This document shows positions 10,867 through 20,779 of a DNA stretch of 33,792 bases, piece after piece. This DNA comes from Nemertoderma westbladi (Eukaryota; Xenacoelomorpha; Nemertodermatida; Nemertodermatidae). The translations under genes were made by a program, and so were the position numbers. Numbering within the stretch: position 1 is the stretch's first letter; every line of letters begins with the position of its first letter. A model generated the notes under the pieces. The model did no database searches and had not been told where the DNA came from. It saw only the letters and a program-made list of their open reading frames with translations. The stretch spans positions 1-33,792 of the forward strand of contig JAUCBJ010001993.1 of the NCBI GenBank assembly GCA_032718475.1, in the 5' to 3' direction.

Positions 10867-11420
10867 TAGAGACAATGGATATTTTAAACTTCATGCACAA
10901 TTTAGGACACTATGAAAAACATTTATTGAGGTGTATGAGCACTATGAGCAAGTTAATTCTACTTAAACTGTATATAAATATCACAAATTGCATTGCGGTA
11001 TTTTATTCCGTCCGTTACCTTCCGTCCGTTACCGTGTATTATTTTGTTTATTATACTGTCACAGTCGTGGTTTATACAAATTGCGAAAATAATTTTAACC
11101 AATGTCACTAGGGATATTTAATTATACTCCAATGCAAAAAAATATTTGGAAAACATTGCCAATTTGCAGGAATTTCAGATTGTCCAAGCTACATATATTC
11201 TTCAATTATGTATGATTCCGTCCGTTACCAGAACAAATCTATTAATATCTTAAATACTTAAATGTAATTTTCTAATTTATTTTTCACATGATGAAAGTAC
11301 AGTTGTCAGTTTCAGAGTAGCATATCATTTTACTGTTATTCATTCAATATCTCAAAATAGTTGTGGTTTAATCATGCGAATTTTCCGTCCGTTACCAACA
11401 TAATTTTTTGAAACAGGCTC
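10867..11420 (+). other. 3' flank of the DNA transposon with right subterminal motifs and right TIR
   Basis: Non-coding. It holds TTCCGTCCGTTACC at 11006-11019, 11020-11033, 11216-11229 and 11383-11396, again all in plus orientation, and ends with the right inverted repeat at 11403-11420. Confidence 0.7.
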
Positions 11421-11424
11421 AGTG
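11421..11424. repeat. Target-site duplication AGTG, right
   Basis: Matches 6814-6817 and continues directly into minisatellite units. Confidence 0.8.
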
Positions 11425-11678
11425 GTACACGTACAGTGGTACACGTGCAGTGGTACATGTAGTGGTACACGTAGAGGTACACGTACAGTGGTACACGTAG
11501 TGGTACACGTAGAGGTACACATAATGGTACACGTACATAGGTACACATACAGTGGAACATGTACAGTGGTACACGTACAGTGCTACACGTGCAGTGGTAC
11601 ACGTAGTGGTACACGTAGAAGTACACGTACGGTGGTACACATACAGTGGTACATGTAGTGGTACACGTATACTTCTAC
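11425..11678. repeat. GTAC/ACGT-rich minisatellite (right part)
   Basis: Same 12- and 14-bp units as 5436-6813, in the same orientation. It is the far side of the array split by the DNA transposon, and is cut at its right edge by RTE-like copy 2. Confidence 0.9.
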
Positions 11679-11679
11679 T

Positions 11680-12551
11680 ACTACTAAGATCGGCATGCTC
11701 CATTGTTGTGCCGGCCTGTCGCAAAATCGCTCCGTCACAACTCTCTATCACCCATGCATGACATTTGCTAGATCATCGCATCTTCAAGGCCAGTGCCCTT
11801 TAAGATGCGTCTCAAGAAAGTCATGGGCTGTCCACCATGCTTATTCACTCCATGAGGCTGCCAAAGCACAAGATTATGCACTGGCTGGTCCTCACGGCGA
11901 AAGCAATGTCCCGCAAAGCGGAGGCAGCTTTGTTCTAGTGTCAAGCTTGGGGGGACCAATGCGACACCTCCAATGTTATATAGTGTCTGGTTGGATGGAG
12001 ATGTGTGCATTGTACTTGACACAGGGAACCCGGCGTAGCATTCTTGTGAATGTGCCATCCACAGATTTGGTATCCTCAGCAGTTCCAGTTAGAGCCCAGC
12101 GTGGACTCCCATAGAGGAGTACTGGAACTACTGCTGCTCTAAATAATCGGACCTTAAGTTTCCGATTAATTCTCTGTGACTTCCAAATCCTGGAAAGCCT
12201 ATTCAAGGCTGCCCATGCCTTTCCCTTACGTATTCGAAGGTCCTCACCTTCATCCGGTCAGAGACTTGCTGAGGACTTTCAAAGTTAACTGTCAAAATTT
12301 TGGTCTTTTTGGAGTTAATAAAAAGACCAACACTAGAATCAGCCTGTTCTAATGAGCTGAGTAGCAGTTGGGCTCCCTCTAGTGATTTTGAGAGTACTCC
12401 TAAGTCATCAGCAAAGTCTCGATCAGTTAGGTACTTGCCAGGATTTCCTCGACTTCTGGAGCCAGTAAGTGGAGTTACCATCACCCCATCATCATTATGA
12501 TGATCTAAGGACATGCGTAGAATATAGTCAACCACAATTATGAACAAGAAT
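11680..12551 (-). pseudogene. RTE-like non-LTR retrotransposon, 5'-truncated copy 2
   Basis: Minus-strand copy that starts at about 12551 inside the RT palm (FIIVVDYILRMSLDHHNDDG) and includes the catalytic region read as YLTDRDFADDLGVLSKS. It then continues through FINSKKTKILTVNFESPQQV. A gap of about 75 bp relative to copy 3 lies near 12248, and further small indels break the frame (pieces at 12203-12547, 11976-12206 and 11768-12058). The 3' end is the shared tail, here CTTAGTAGTAGTAGAAG, placed directly against the minisatellite. Non-functional. Confidence 0.75.
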
Positions 12552-13094
12552 GCCGCAACGTTATCGTAATTTCCTTATATCCATCAGATTTTCGCTTGGC
12601 TGCAGCTATTTCACGAGTTTCACGGTGCTTTATCTGTTTATCCAAGACTTTATCACGTGAACCGAATGAGGCTATCCGATCAGTCTTTTATCCAAGACTT
12701 TATCACGTGAACCGAATGAGGCTATCCGATCAGTCTTCCTGGACTCAAAAATGACAAGTCTTCAGAATTTTTAATTAAGGCTTCAACATTGGGGGGCCAA
12801 AGTATGGAAGGTAGTATCCAATTTGAGTTCCATGTCTCTAAGTTGCTTCTGAAAAGTATATGAAGATCTACGCTGTATTGGTATAGTTCTCAACTTTTTA
12901 TTCTTATCGACCAGTTTCACTATTTTCTCTCGTGCTTTCCCTTCTGTTATCATAGGGATATTTCCCTTACTATAAAATGGTTTAATTATATCTAAAACAT
13001 ATTTGTGGTAGCTCCTGTCCCTGTCCAACCGGAGTGCACTGCAGAGGATTCCTGTTCTTGGTGGAACAGCATACAGCGCAATACTTGTCGACAA
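12552..13094 (-). pseudogene. Degenerate ORF of unknown family between RTE copies
   Basis: A 103-codon minus frame (12783-13094) holds a charged, protein-like stretch (EKIVKLVDKNKKLRTIP). Coding-like sequence continues downstream on the same strand in other frames: NVEALIKNSEDL near 12770, then TDRIASFGSRDKVLDKQIKH and REIAAAKRKSDGYKEI to about 12560. An exact 50-bp tandem duplication (12638-12687 and 12688-12737) shifts the frame, as do other indels. The layout loosely recalls unnamed invertebrate proteins with a DNA-binding-like N-terminus, but I cannot name the family. It may be a host gene remnant or part of another transposon. Confidence 0.4.
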
Positions 13095-13171
13095 GTAGGT
13101 AATCGGGTTCCAGTGATTGTGGCATCTTCTTCAGTTATGGAATTTCCTAATCCAAAGACATATCGAGACTA

Positions 13172-14815
13172 CTACTAGGATCGGCATGCTGCATTGCAGC
13201 TGCATTTTTAAGAATGCTGTGCCGGCTTGTCAACAACATTGCACCGCCACAACTCCCTATTACCCGTGACATTTGCTAGATCATCCGCATCTTTAAGACC
13301 AGTGTCCTTTAAGATGCGTCTCAAGAAAGTCATGGGCTGTCCACCATGCTTATTCACTCCATGAGGCTGCCAAAGTACAAGATTATGCACTGGCTGGTCC
13401 TCACGGCGAAAGCAATGTCCTGCAAAGCGGAGGCGATTTTGTTCTAGTGTCAAGCTTGGGGGAACCAATGAGACACCTCCAATGTTATATAGTGTCTGGT
13501 TGGAGATGTGTGCATTGTACTTGACACAATGAACCCGGTGTAGCATTCTTGTGAATGTGCCATCCAGAGATTTGGTGTCCTCAGCAGTTAGAGCCCAGCA
13601 TGGACTCCCGTAGAGGAGTACTGGAACTACTGCTGCTCTAAATAATCGGACCTTAAGTTTCCGATTAATTCTCGGTGACTTCCAAATCCTGGAAAGCCTA
13701 TTCAAGGCTGCCCATGCCTTTCCCTTACATATTCGAAGGTCCTCACCTGACTTCCGGATCCATGATCCCAGGTAACAGAAGTCGTCCACATGCTCAAGCA
13801 TACCATCCTTTGAGCTTATGCTCATCCGATCAGAGACTTGCTGAGGACTTTCAAAGTTAACTGTCAGAATTTTGGTCTTTCTGGAGTTAATAAAAAGACC
13901 AACACTAGAAGCAGCATGTTCTAATGAGCTGAGGAGCCGTTCTTGCTGAGGAGCTCCCTCTAATGATTCTGAGAGTACTCCTAAGTCATCAGCAAAGTCT
14001 AGATCAGTTAGGTACTTGGCAGGATTTCCTCGACTTCTGGAGCCAGTAGGTGGAGTTATCATCACCCCATCATCATTATAATGATCTAAGGACATGCGTA
14101 GAACATAGTCAACCACAATAATGAACAAGAATGGTGCAAGTGTGTCTCCTTGGAGGACGCCCCATAACACTTCAAATGGTTCTGTGTCACCGTCAACAGT
14201 AGACACAAATGTTGTCGAACCATCGTATACTGATCTGATTGCTGCAATAATTTCATCAGGAATCCCATATAATGAAAGTATGCTGAACATACGTGAGCGA
14301 GAGACTGAATCAAAGGCCTTGAAGAAATCAACAAAGATAACAGCCAGATGCCTGTCTTTCTTTTTTGATAACTCTTCAATTATCCTTCTAAGTGCCAAAA
14401 TGGGCTCCATGGTCCCACGACCTTTACGGAACCCATTCTGATTTCCACGGAGCAGTCTCTCAATGGGATCCCTGATGCGATTTAATAAAATCCTATTGTA
14501 TAGCTTTGCAGCAATCGAGATCAATGAGATTCCCCGAAAAGAACCATAGAGTGTTAGGTTGCCCTTCTTGGGAACTGGCACCAATTTATTTGTTTTCATC
14601 TCTTGTGGGACTCTTGTTGTTCGGTACATGTCTACTATGATGGGATAGATGAGCTTTAAACACTCAGGTATTTTAAAGACCTCAGGGGGAACACCATCTA
14701 CTCCACTGGCACGATTGGTCTTAATGCTCTTTGCAGCAGCCTTCACTTCTGCAAAGGAGATATCGAGAGGTTCTTGTAACATATGAGCTAGATGTTGATG
14801 CATCCATTTATGAAA
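13172..14815 (-). pseudogene. RTE-like non-LTR retrotransposon copy 3: RT domain largely intact, 5' truncated
   Basis: The minus ORF of 531 codons (13208-14803) carries RT motifs in order: GVDGVPPEVF (about residue 39), FRGISLISIAAKLYNRILL, NQNGFRKGRG, the catalytic VDFFKAFDSV, LQGDTLAPFLF, and the catalytic LDFADDLGVLSES. The thumb and C-terminus follow (RIWKSPRINRKLKVRLFRAA; then LRFAGHCFRREDQPVHNL). The enzyme would prime on nicked chromosomal DNA and copy its own RNA. No AP-type endonuclease precedes it: sequence upstream of about 14815 is unrelated AT-rich DNA, so the copy is 5' truncated and not autonomous. The ATG is simply the first inside the fragment. The 3' tail CCGATCCTAGTAGTAGTC is shared with copies 1 and 2. 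The clade (RTE/Proto2-like) is judged from motifs. Confidence 0.85.
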
Positions 14816-15082
14816 ATAATAAAAATCAAAACTAAATCCAACTAAAATCCAAAAATACTGAGTGGCAATAGACCTAATTCAGAATATATAATAATCTATA
14901 TAATATCGTACAGAATATAACAGTCGTAGCGATAAAACTGCTGAACTTTAGATGCTGTGATGCACCTCTAAAAGTTATTGGAAAGTGATAACATTGTGCT
15001 AGAATGTTAGTACAATTTTATATTATATATTTTATAGTTAGTATATTAGTTAAGTATTGGTTATTATTATATTAGATACTAC
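14816..15082. other. AT-rich interval upstream of the cadherin-like exon
   Basis: No gene seen. It could contain the promoter or 5' UTR of the cadherin-like exon, but no convincing core element was identified. Confidence 0.4.
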
Positions 15083-15847
15083 ATGCTGACATTGTTCGAT
15101 GGTTTATTAGACACATGTACTATGATAGTTCTTGAACAACTGAATATTATTTTTATCATTGTTTCCGTTGTATCTACGTCTACCATATTTAATGGCACAA
15201 CGACAAACCCAAATCAACCATCATTGATCATTCTTCCTGAGGTAATTGTTGTCAGTACCGGAGATGACCTTTATGAAGGTCAAGAGCTAGTTGTACTTAG
15301 TAAAAGTAAGTCGAATGATGGTAAGTTGTACTTACCAGAGAATGAGAATAACCTGGTAATCGAACTGTTTGTTAAACCGGATACTAAAGGAAATAAAGTC
15401 TGGAAGAGATACTTTTTGTTAAGCGACACTGGTGATGGGAGGATCACTGCAGGAGTTCAGTTTGATAGAGATCATGTTTCTCATTGCATGAAACAAGTTA
15501 CCTGTTTGTTTAACATCAATGTTGTCCCAAAGGTGGCTGATGAATATACTGATAGATACCATATAAAAAAAGATACTGAAATAGCTGTGATTTTAATGCC
15601 AAAGGATGCGAACGATAATGCTCCTTCTTTCAAAGGACGGGATTTTGTGAATCCGATTAGTATTGCGGAGGCGGACTTCAGAGGCAACGAAGACACCTGG
15701 TATCTAATAGTTCCAGCCCCAATTGATCTGGACGCTGGTATTAATGATGTCCAGATATGTGCGTTATCTGGGGAAGGATCCCACCTGTTTGATCTCCAAT
15801 TAATTGACTCCGATATGAAGCAGCTAAGGTTAGAAGATTATATTTAG
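15083..15847 (+). CDS. Cadherin-like 5' exon (protocadherin-type, partial)
   Basis: A 254-codon frame. From Met at 15122 there is a hydrophobic segment (LNIIFIIVSVVS) that fits a signal peptide, so 15122 may be the true start rather than 15083. The body reads as a divergent first extracellular cadherin repeat: a strand like ENNLVIELFV, then DGRITAGVQFDRD and a Cys pair (SHCMKQVTC). It ends with the calcium-binding linker DANDNAPSF (residues 175-183), after which a second repeat starts. The stop at 15845-15847 is probably intronic; possible donors are AAG|GTTAGA (15828/15829) and TTTAG|GTAGAC (15847/15848, just after the stop). A membrane cell-adhesion protein is expected. No downstream exon was found in the window, so this may be a partial gene or a pseudogene. 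Confidence 0.6.
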   Translation: MLTLFDGLLDTCTMIVLEQLNIIFIIVSVVSTSTIFNGTTTNPNQPSLIILPEVIVVSTGDDLYEGQELVVLSKSKSNDGKLYLPENENNLVIELFVKPDTKGNKVWKRYFLLSDTGDGRITAGVQFDRDHVSHCMKQVTCLFNINVVPKVADEYTDRYHIKKDTEIAVILMPKDANDNAPSFKGRDFVNPISIAEADFRGNEDTWYLIVPAPIDLDAGINDVQICALSGEGSHLFDLQLIDSDMKQLRLEDYI

Positions 15848-17286
15848 GTAGACTACCATTACATAGCTAATTAATTATAGATATACTTCGTTTGATATTT
15901 CGATGTTACTTTATTTCTTTCTTTATTATTTCTCTCTTTATTTCTTACTAGTTCTAGTTACTTAAACATTATTGATCTTTTCCGACCACACACATATTGA
16001 CCAATAAAATCTCTAGACAGAATTTGGAAATTTTGATAACAAATGTAACTTTGACCAAAAAATATATTATACCAAAACACAAGTTACACTCAAAATTGTA
16101 AAATTCTGCGTATAAGTTTTATTGGTCAACTCCACATTTCAAGAAAATTGACTGAAAATTTGGATCAGTTTGGTTACAAAATGAAAGAGGAGTAACATTT
16201 TGAGTGGCGAAAAAAAAACGAGAAATGAATAATCCAAGTAAAATGCATTTAAATTAATTTGTGACTTTTATCTTGAGGGACATAGCTGGAAATATCGCAG
16301 CCAGTGTTCGAGTCAGTGATTTCATTTCTGATATCAGTTAATTCGTGTTTGGCAAAATCTACCCTTCTCGCTTGGCTGTCTGTCGGAATGTCCGTTATCC
16401 GTTTGTCTGTTTGTTTGTCCATCAAAATAATAAAACACAATATGCCAAAATTGTCGCTATGGGGGTTTTTCAGTTCGCTGATTTCATTTCTGATGTCAGT
16501 TTTGTTTTGATGTTTAGCAATCTAGTCTGTCTTTCTTTCTGGAAACACATTTTTTCCATAACAATGTTAATTTGATTGAAATTAAAACATTTTCCCTATA
16601 AAAACTCCTCCTTCTTAAAGAATTCCTCCTTAAAAACGTTTTTAAAGTTTTGGCATGTAAGAGGTCACCCCCCCCCCCCCCCCTTAAGTATAACTTTCCG
16701 ATGGAAGTGTTGTTTTTACCTTTTATATCTTTTACAACTAACACGTTGTTAGTGGCTTGGTTAGCAGTTTTGTGAGTTGGCTTATAATATTCACTTTAAC
16801 TTAATAGTTCAATAAGGTCGCTTGACTTCCTTTTAACATAAAAGTGCATTTATAACCCCATCTAGCTCGGGCTGCTTTAAATGTAATAGGCCCGGGGGGA
16901 TGGGGGGTCATTTTAGAAATTTTTTTAGGGTTTTCGAGGCTGCGGATCACGATGAAACAAGTTAAAAATCATTCGTGGTAACACAAATATCATTTTTGTT
17001 GTTTGCCTGGTGGGACAAAAAAATCAAGTAACATAAAATTTCAAACGGAAAGAATCGAATTTGGTTGGATAATACGATAATTTTTAGTGTCATATTCGTG
17101 ATCAGCGTCCCAGAAAACCCATAATGTTAGAAATCAGGTTGATTTGGTAATGATTTTTGATTATCAAATTTGTGCTTCTTGTATTTTTCGTGCCGCACAT
17201 TGACATTGGATTGACACGTATCCAAAAATTGCCTAATCAATAATGTACATTATATTTCAGTGTCATATTCGTGATCAGCATCCCAA
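15848..17286. other. Non-coding interval (possible intron) up to the BEL/Pao insertion
   Basis: No gene recognised. An imperfect direct duplication is visible (GTGATTTCATTTCTGATATC near 16317 and CTGATTTCATTTCTGATGTC near 16478, each followed by CTGTCTG-type sequence). A C homopolymer of about 17-18 lies at 16667-16684. A phrase around 17090-17110 (GTGTCATATTCGTGATCAGC) recurs at 17260-17279. Confidence 0.5.
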
Positions 17287-17291
17287 AAAAC
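17287..17291. repeat. Target-site duplication AAAAC, left
   Basis: AAAAC abuts the LTR end TGTGACGG and is repeated at 28563-28567. Confidence 0.8.
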
Positions 17292-17868
17292 TGTGACGGG
17301 ATCCGAGAATCCCGACCGGTTGTTTCATTTACGCGTCCCCGCCGTGTGTGAAAAGAGTTTGTTGTTGGATTGAGAGTTCTGATGTTGTTGATCGATATGT
17401 ATAAATATAATAATAGAGTAAAGCACAAACACAGTTGATGGATAACAGTATAATTCAGATACCGGTAATGCAATTGGTGATGGTGGCGGCAATGGACGGT
17501 AATAAAAGTTACTGTTCTGCCCTAACTGAACTGACTAAGCTAAGTGAATGAATGAGGAACATCAATGGGTAATATACTGCACTGGGTTGGCCGTATTACT
17601 CAGCGGATGCCTGCCCCCCATTGGCTAATAACCTAATTCTCGCCCTCCCATCTCTCTGGGAGTGTTTTCCCCCGCTACTGTCACTCTCTCTCTCCACGGA
17701 GGCTTAACCTCTGACCCCCATTGTGTGCGGCCCTTTGGGGTTTGTCGTCCCCGTTTATTGGGGGTGATACGAGGTTGGTTGGTAATCAACCTCGTACTCC
17801 CCAATATTGCTTAAAGGCACCGCTTTCCCAACTTTATGGGGTGGTTAGTGGAATTGAATTCGCTAACA
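17292..17868 (-). repeat. BEL/Pao 3' LTR
   Basis: On the minus strand it starts TGTTAGCGAATT and ends CCGTCACA. It is nearly identical to 27987-28562; differences seen include GGG/GG near the end and a few substitutions. Confidence 0.92.
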
Positions 17869-17880
17869 CTCCCCCCCATG
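17869..17880 (-). promoter_or_regulatory. Polypurine tract of the BEL/Pao element
   Basis: On the minus strand ATGGGGGGGGAG lies directly before the 3' LTR start TGTTAGCG, the expected place and composition for the plus-strand primer. Confidence 0.75.
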
Positions 17881-19526
17881 CTATCTTCCCGGTGAGAAGA
17901 TGGCATACACCTCTAGTACGCTACAATTCCGCTGGAGCCCGATCTACTATCGGGTGTGGGGGGGAGTTATTTTCTTCGGAGCCGGCTTTCCAGGCCGCTC
18001 CCTATGGGTATCATATTTGTTACCCTCTCTTGGTGCAACTTCGGTTATGTTGCACCAAGACATCTGGTGTCTCAGTGTCGGGCCGATTGTGCATTTCCCT
18101 CACACAATTTTGTTTCCCCAACACTCTCTCCACTCTAACTCCGCTCTAACCCTTACTCCAACTTCTCAACCGCTCTAACTCTTATTCTTCCCCCCCACAC
18201 TTGAATTGCACTCCTCTCACTGTCCCTCATCCTGTCAAAAGACCTCCTCTCCATTCTCCCCCCCGATTCCCATTCTCGCTTTCGTCCCTTACACATTTAT
18301 CGGGCCCCACACATGAGCGCTCATGTCGGTGGGAGCCGTCCAAGTCCCGTCCTGTCGCCCTAGTCAATTAATCCCCCGTCCCAGTAGCTAATTGGAAAAG
18401 GGTTGTGCGGTACATACTTTATAATATATATACGAATTACTTATATAATTATTATAAGACTATTATTATCATATATTATATTATATGTTCGTCTACATAA
18501 CGCGCTTCATTCTCTCTCGGCCTTTCTCGCCTGGCGACTTCTTCCAGTCGCTTCTCCTCAAATCTATCCGCTTCCAACTTCTCCCACGTGATATGTGTAT
18601 CCACCTCCCTGTCTACTAGATGCCGGCTGTTGTATTGCACCGACTCGCCCTTCAGCCCCGGGTGGTCTACTAGACCTTTGAAGGCCACCTTGAAAGCTCT
18701 TCTGTAGTTCGGAGGTGATCCTAATATTCTTAATTTTGTTTTAATTTTGTTTTATCTCTATTTGCCCCTGTTCTGTGCTATTACCCTATCTACCTTTCCG
18801 GCTACTACTTCTACGGTATATTGTGCTCTCTAGTCTCTTACTGCTAACTCTACTAACTCCACTAGCTCTATTTCTACTAACTTTTACTATATACTATATC
18901 TTATACATATCCTCCTACCACTAATTCTTACTACTAACGGTACTATACATACCCTCTTACTAACTTCTCTACTAACTCCTACTACCGGTGCTACGTACCG
19001 ACCCTCTTACTAACTAGTTCTACAACTAACTCTTACTAACCGGTACTACGCACCGTACCCTCTTACTAACTTCTAACTCCACCAACTCTTACTAACCGGT
19101 ACTACGTACCCTCTTACTAACTTCTAACTCCACTAACTCTTACTAACTGGTACTATGTACCCTCTTACTAACTTCTAACTCCACTAATTCTTACTAACTG
19201 GTACTATGTACCCTCTTACTAACTAACTTCTCTAACTAATGGTACTACGTACCCTCTTACTACTAACTAACTTCTCTAACTAACGGTACTACGTACCCTC
19301 TTACTACTAACTAACTTCTCTAACTAACGGTACTACGTACCCTCTTACTACTAACTCTTACTAACTTCTATCTGCCTACTTACTTACTACGTACCTACTA
19401 CGTACTATTACTTTCTCTTTCTTTATTTATTTATTTATTAATTAATTTTTTTTTTATATTTGTGTGTGGGAAGGGCGTCTCGCCCTCAATCCCACCCCCT
19501 CAGTCCAAAACGTGGACGACTAAACA
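17881..19526 (-). other. BEL/Pao 3' region between pol and the 3' LTR
   Basis: About 1.6 kb with no recognised domain. A 70-codon minus frame at 18476-18688 is rich in Glu/Arg (WEKLEADRFEEKRLEEVARR) and might be a remnant of an accessory or duplicated 5' ORF. Most of 18890-19400 is a pyrimidine-rich tandem array, listed separately. On the plus strand the region is C/T-rich throughout. Confidence 0.5.
18890..19400. repeat. Pyrimidine-rich minisatellite in the BEL/Pao 3' region
   Basis: Units of roughly 44-62 bp combine CTCTTACTAACTTCT blocks with a small palindrome GGTACTACGTACC (or GGTACTATGTACC). The right part holds three nearly identical units beginning CTAACGGTACTACGTACC around 19220-19345. 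No reading frame is implied. Confidence 0.7.
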
Positions 19527-19754
19527 CTACAGTGCGCCCTCTAGAAGGCAGCACTTCCCTACAGCCCTCCTGTAGGTCTTCCTATCTTTCGCTCCTATCT
19601 TACCACCTATCCGCAGTTCTACTGATCGGACTCTTCCGTCCTCGTCGCAGTAAGTGCCCACAACTCTCGCCAATCTCCATTGGTTGTTGATGATGGTATC
19701 GTCCGTGACAATCACCAGATCACCCTCCTTCAATTCCCTATTTGTATTTCTCTA
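19527..19754 (-). pseudogene. BEL/Pao pol C-terminus (DUF5641)
   Basis: Reads LKEGDLVIVTDDTIINNQWR then LARVVGTYCDEDGRVRSVEL, the chromatin- or DNA-contacting C-terminal module that follows integrase in BEL/Pao pol. It is in the same frame as the integrase core and separated from it only by a TAG at 19752-19754. It ends at a stop at 19527. Confidence 0.85.
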
Positions 19755-20489
19755 CTTGCTTCTCCTATGAAGCGTGGGAAGATATTCCTCGACCCACCTC
19801 CTCCAGTACTCTGCGCTTATCGCCTTAGCGACTTTCCAACTTTGTCGGGAGTGTATATCGTCTGGGTCTACACCCCGCATGTCAATGATCGCTGGTCTCT
19901 CCATTAGAATGTGACTGGGCGTCAACACATCTAATGACTCTGGGTCTTCATTTTCTGGATATAGCGGTCTGCTATTAATGATACCCTCGCACTTCGCTAG
20001 TACCATCCTTAGTACGTCTTCGGTTACCATGTGGGTGTTCATCAACTTCGTCATTAGACGCTTTGAACTACCCATGAGTCTCTCGACGCATCCTAGAGTA
20101 TGCGGAGCATACGGCGTCCTCCTCTCCCACTTCACCTGTCGTCTTCTCATGGCTGCCCTTACTTCCTCCCCTTCCATGATGTCCAAGGCATCTGCCAGCT
20201 CGTTCTCTGCCCCCACAAAGTTGGTTCCATTGTCGGAGTATATTACTGCGATCGTCCCACCTTTGCGGTCTCTGAACCTTTCTAGGGCATTGATGAATGC
20301 CGATGCGGTTGCATCTTGGGCGAGTTCTGTCCCTACCGCCCGCGTGTTGTTACATACGAAGATAATGCCGTAGCGCTTCTCCGTGTGCCGCATCACCTTA
20401 ATCTTTATCAGCCCGAACATATCTACACCGCAGTGTGTGAATGGCGGGTCGTGTTGTCTCACCCTGCTGGCTGGTAATGGCGCCATCTC
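19752..20489 (-). pseudogene. BEL/Pao integrase catalytic core
   Basis: The DDE integrase core joins element cDNA to host DNA. Visible motifs are the first Asp in HCGVDMFG, the second in IYSDNGTNFVGAENEL, and the Glu in GCVERLMGS, followed by INSRPLYPENEDPESLDVLTP-type sequence, shown here only by its Pro-rich end. All three catalytic residues are present. The frame is continuous with the zinc-binding segment upstream and DUF5641 downstream, apart from TAG codons at 20490-20492 and 19752-19754. Confidence 0.9.
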
Positions 20490-20738
20490 CTATATGGCCC
20501 GCTCCTTCTTCGCCCGTCGGCAGGTCTGGCACTGCTCCACTACCGCCTTTACCTTCTTTCTAAACTGTGTGATCCAAAAGGTCCTCCGTATCTCCGTGAG
20601 GGTCCGGTTGGTGCCCCCGTGCAATATCGACTTGTGGGAGTCCCAAATGATCTGGTGCACTATTGGCGATTTATTCGGAATGATGATGGGTTTTGGTGGT
20701 ATAATGAGGCTGTTATTATTTAGCACTCTAGAGTTCAT
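20490..20738 (-). pseudogene. BEL/Pao integrase zinc-binding segment
   Basis: It shows the His/Cys pattern of the retroviral-type integrase N-domain: HKSILHGG, then VVEQCQTCRRAKKE. It ends in a TAG at 20490-20492, beyond which the integrase core continues in the same frame. A frame change separates it from the upstream linker. Confidence 0.85.
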
Positions 20739-20779
20739 TACTAAGATTCCATCATCATTGAGTTGTGGCGACAGCGCGA

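Larger units (their letters stand above)
6818..11420 (+). mobile_element. Complete 4.6-kb DNA transposon, Sola-like (TIRs, 4-bp TSD, two-exon transposase)
   Basis: The ends are terminal inverted repeats: GAGCCTGTTTCACAAAAT at 6818 and, on the opposite strand from 11420, GAGCCTGTTTCAAAAAAT (17 of 18 match, the first 12 perfect). It is flanked by AGTG on both sides. Deleting the element and one AGTG restores an ordinary minisatellite unit (GTAC-AGTG-GTACACG). Inside are a two-exon transposase gene (8091-10866), long flanks of about 1.3 and 0.55 kb, and eight copies of a subterminal 14-mer. A 4-bp duplication and a long metazoan transposase are, from general knowledge, what the Sola superfamily has; that placement is from memory. 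No disabling change was seen in the exons, so it may be a recently active autonomous copy. Confidence 0.8.

Noticed and set aside
17721-18149. 142-codon plus-strand ORF over the 3' LTR
   Set aside because: It lies across LTR and polypurine sequence, is antisense to the element, and its left part recurs simply because the LTR is duplicated.
19978-20373. Plus-strand ORFs across the BEL/Pao element (for example 131 codons here, and others at 20383, 22703 and 27615)
   Set aside because: They are antisense shadows of integrase, protease and 5' ORF sequences, with no recognisable domains.
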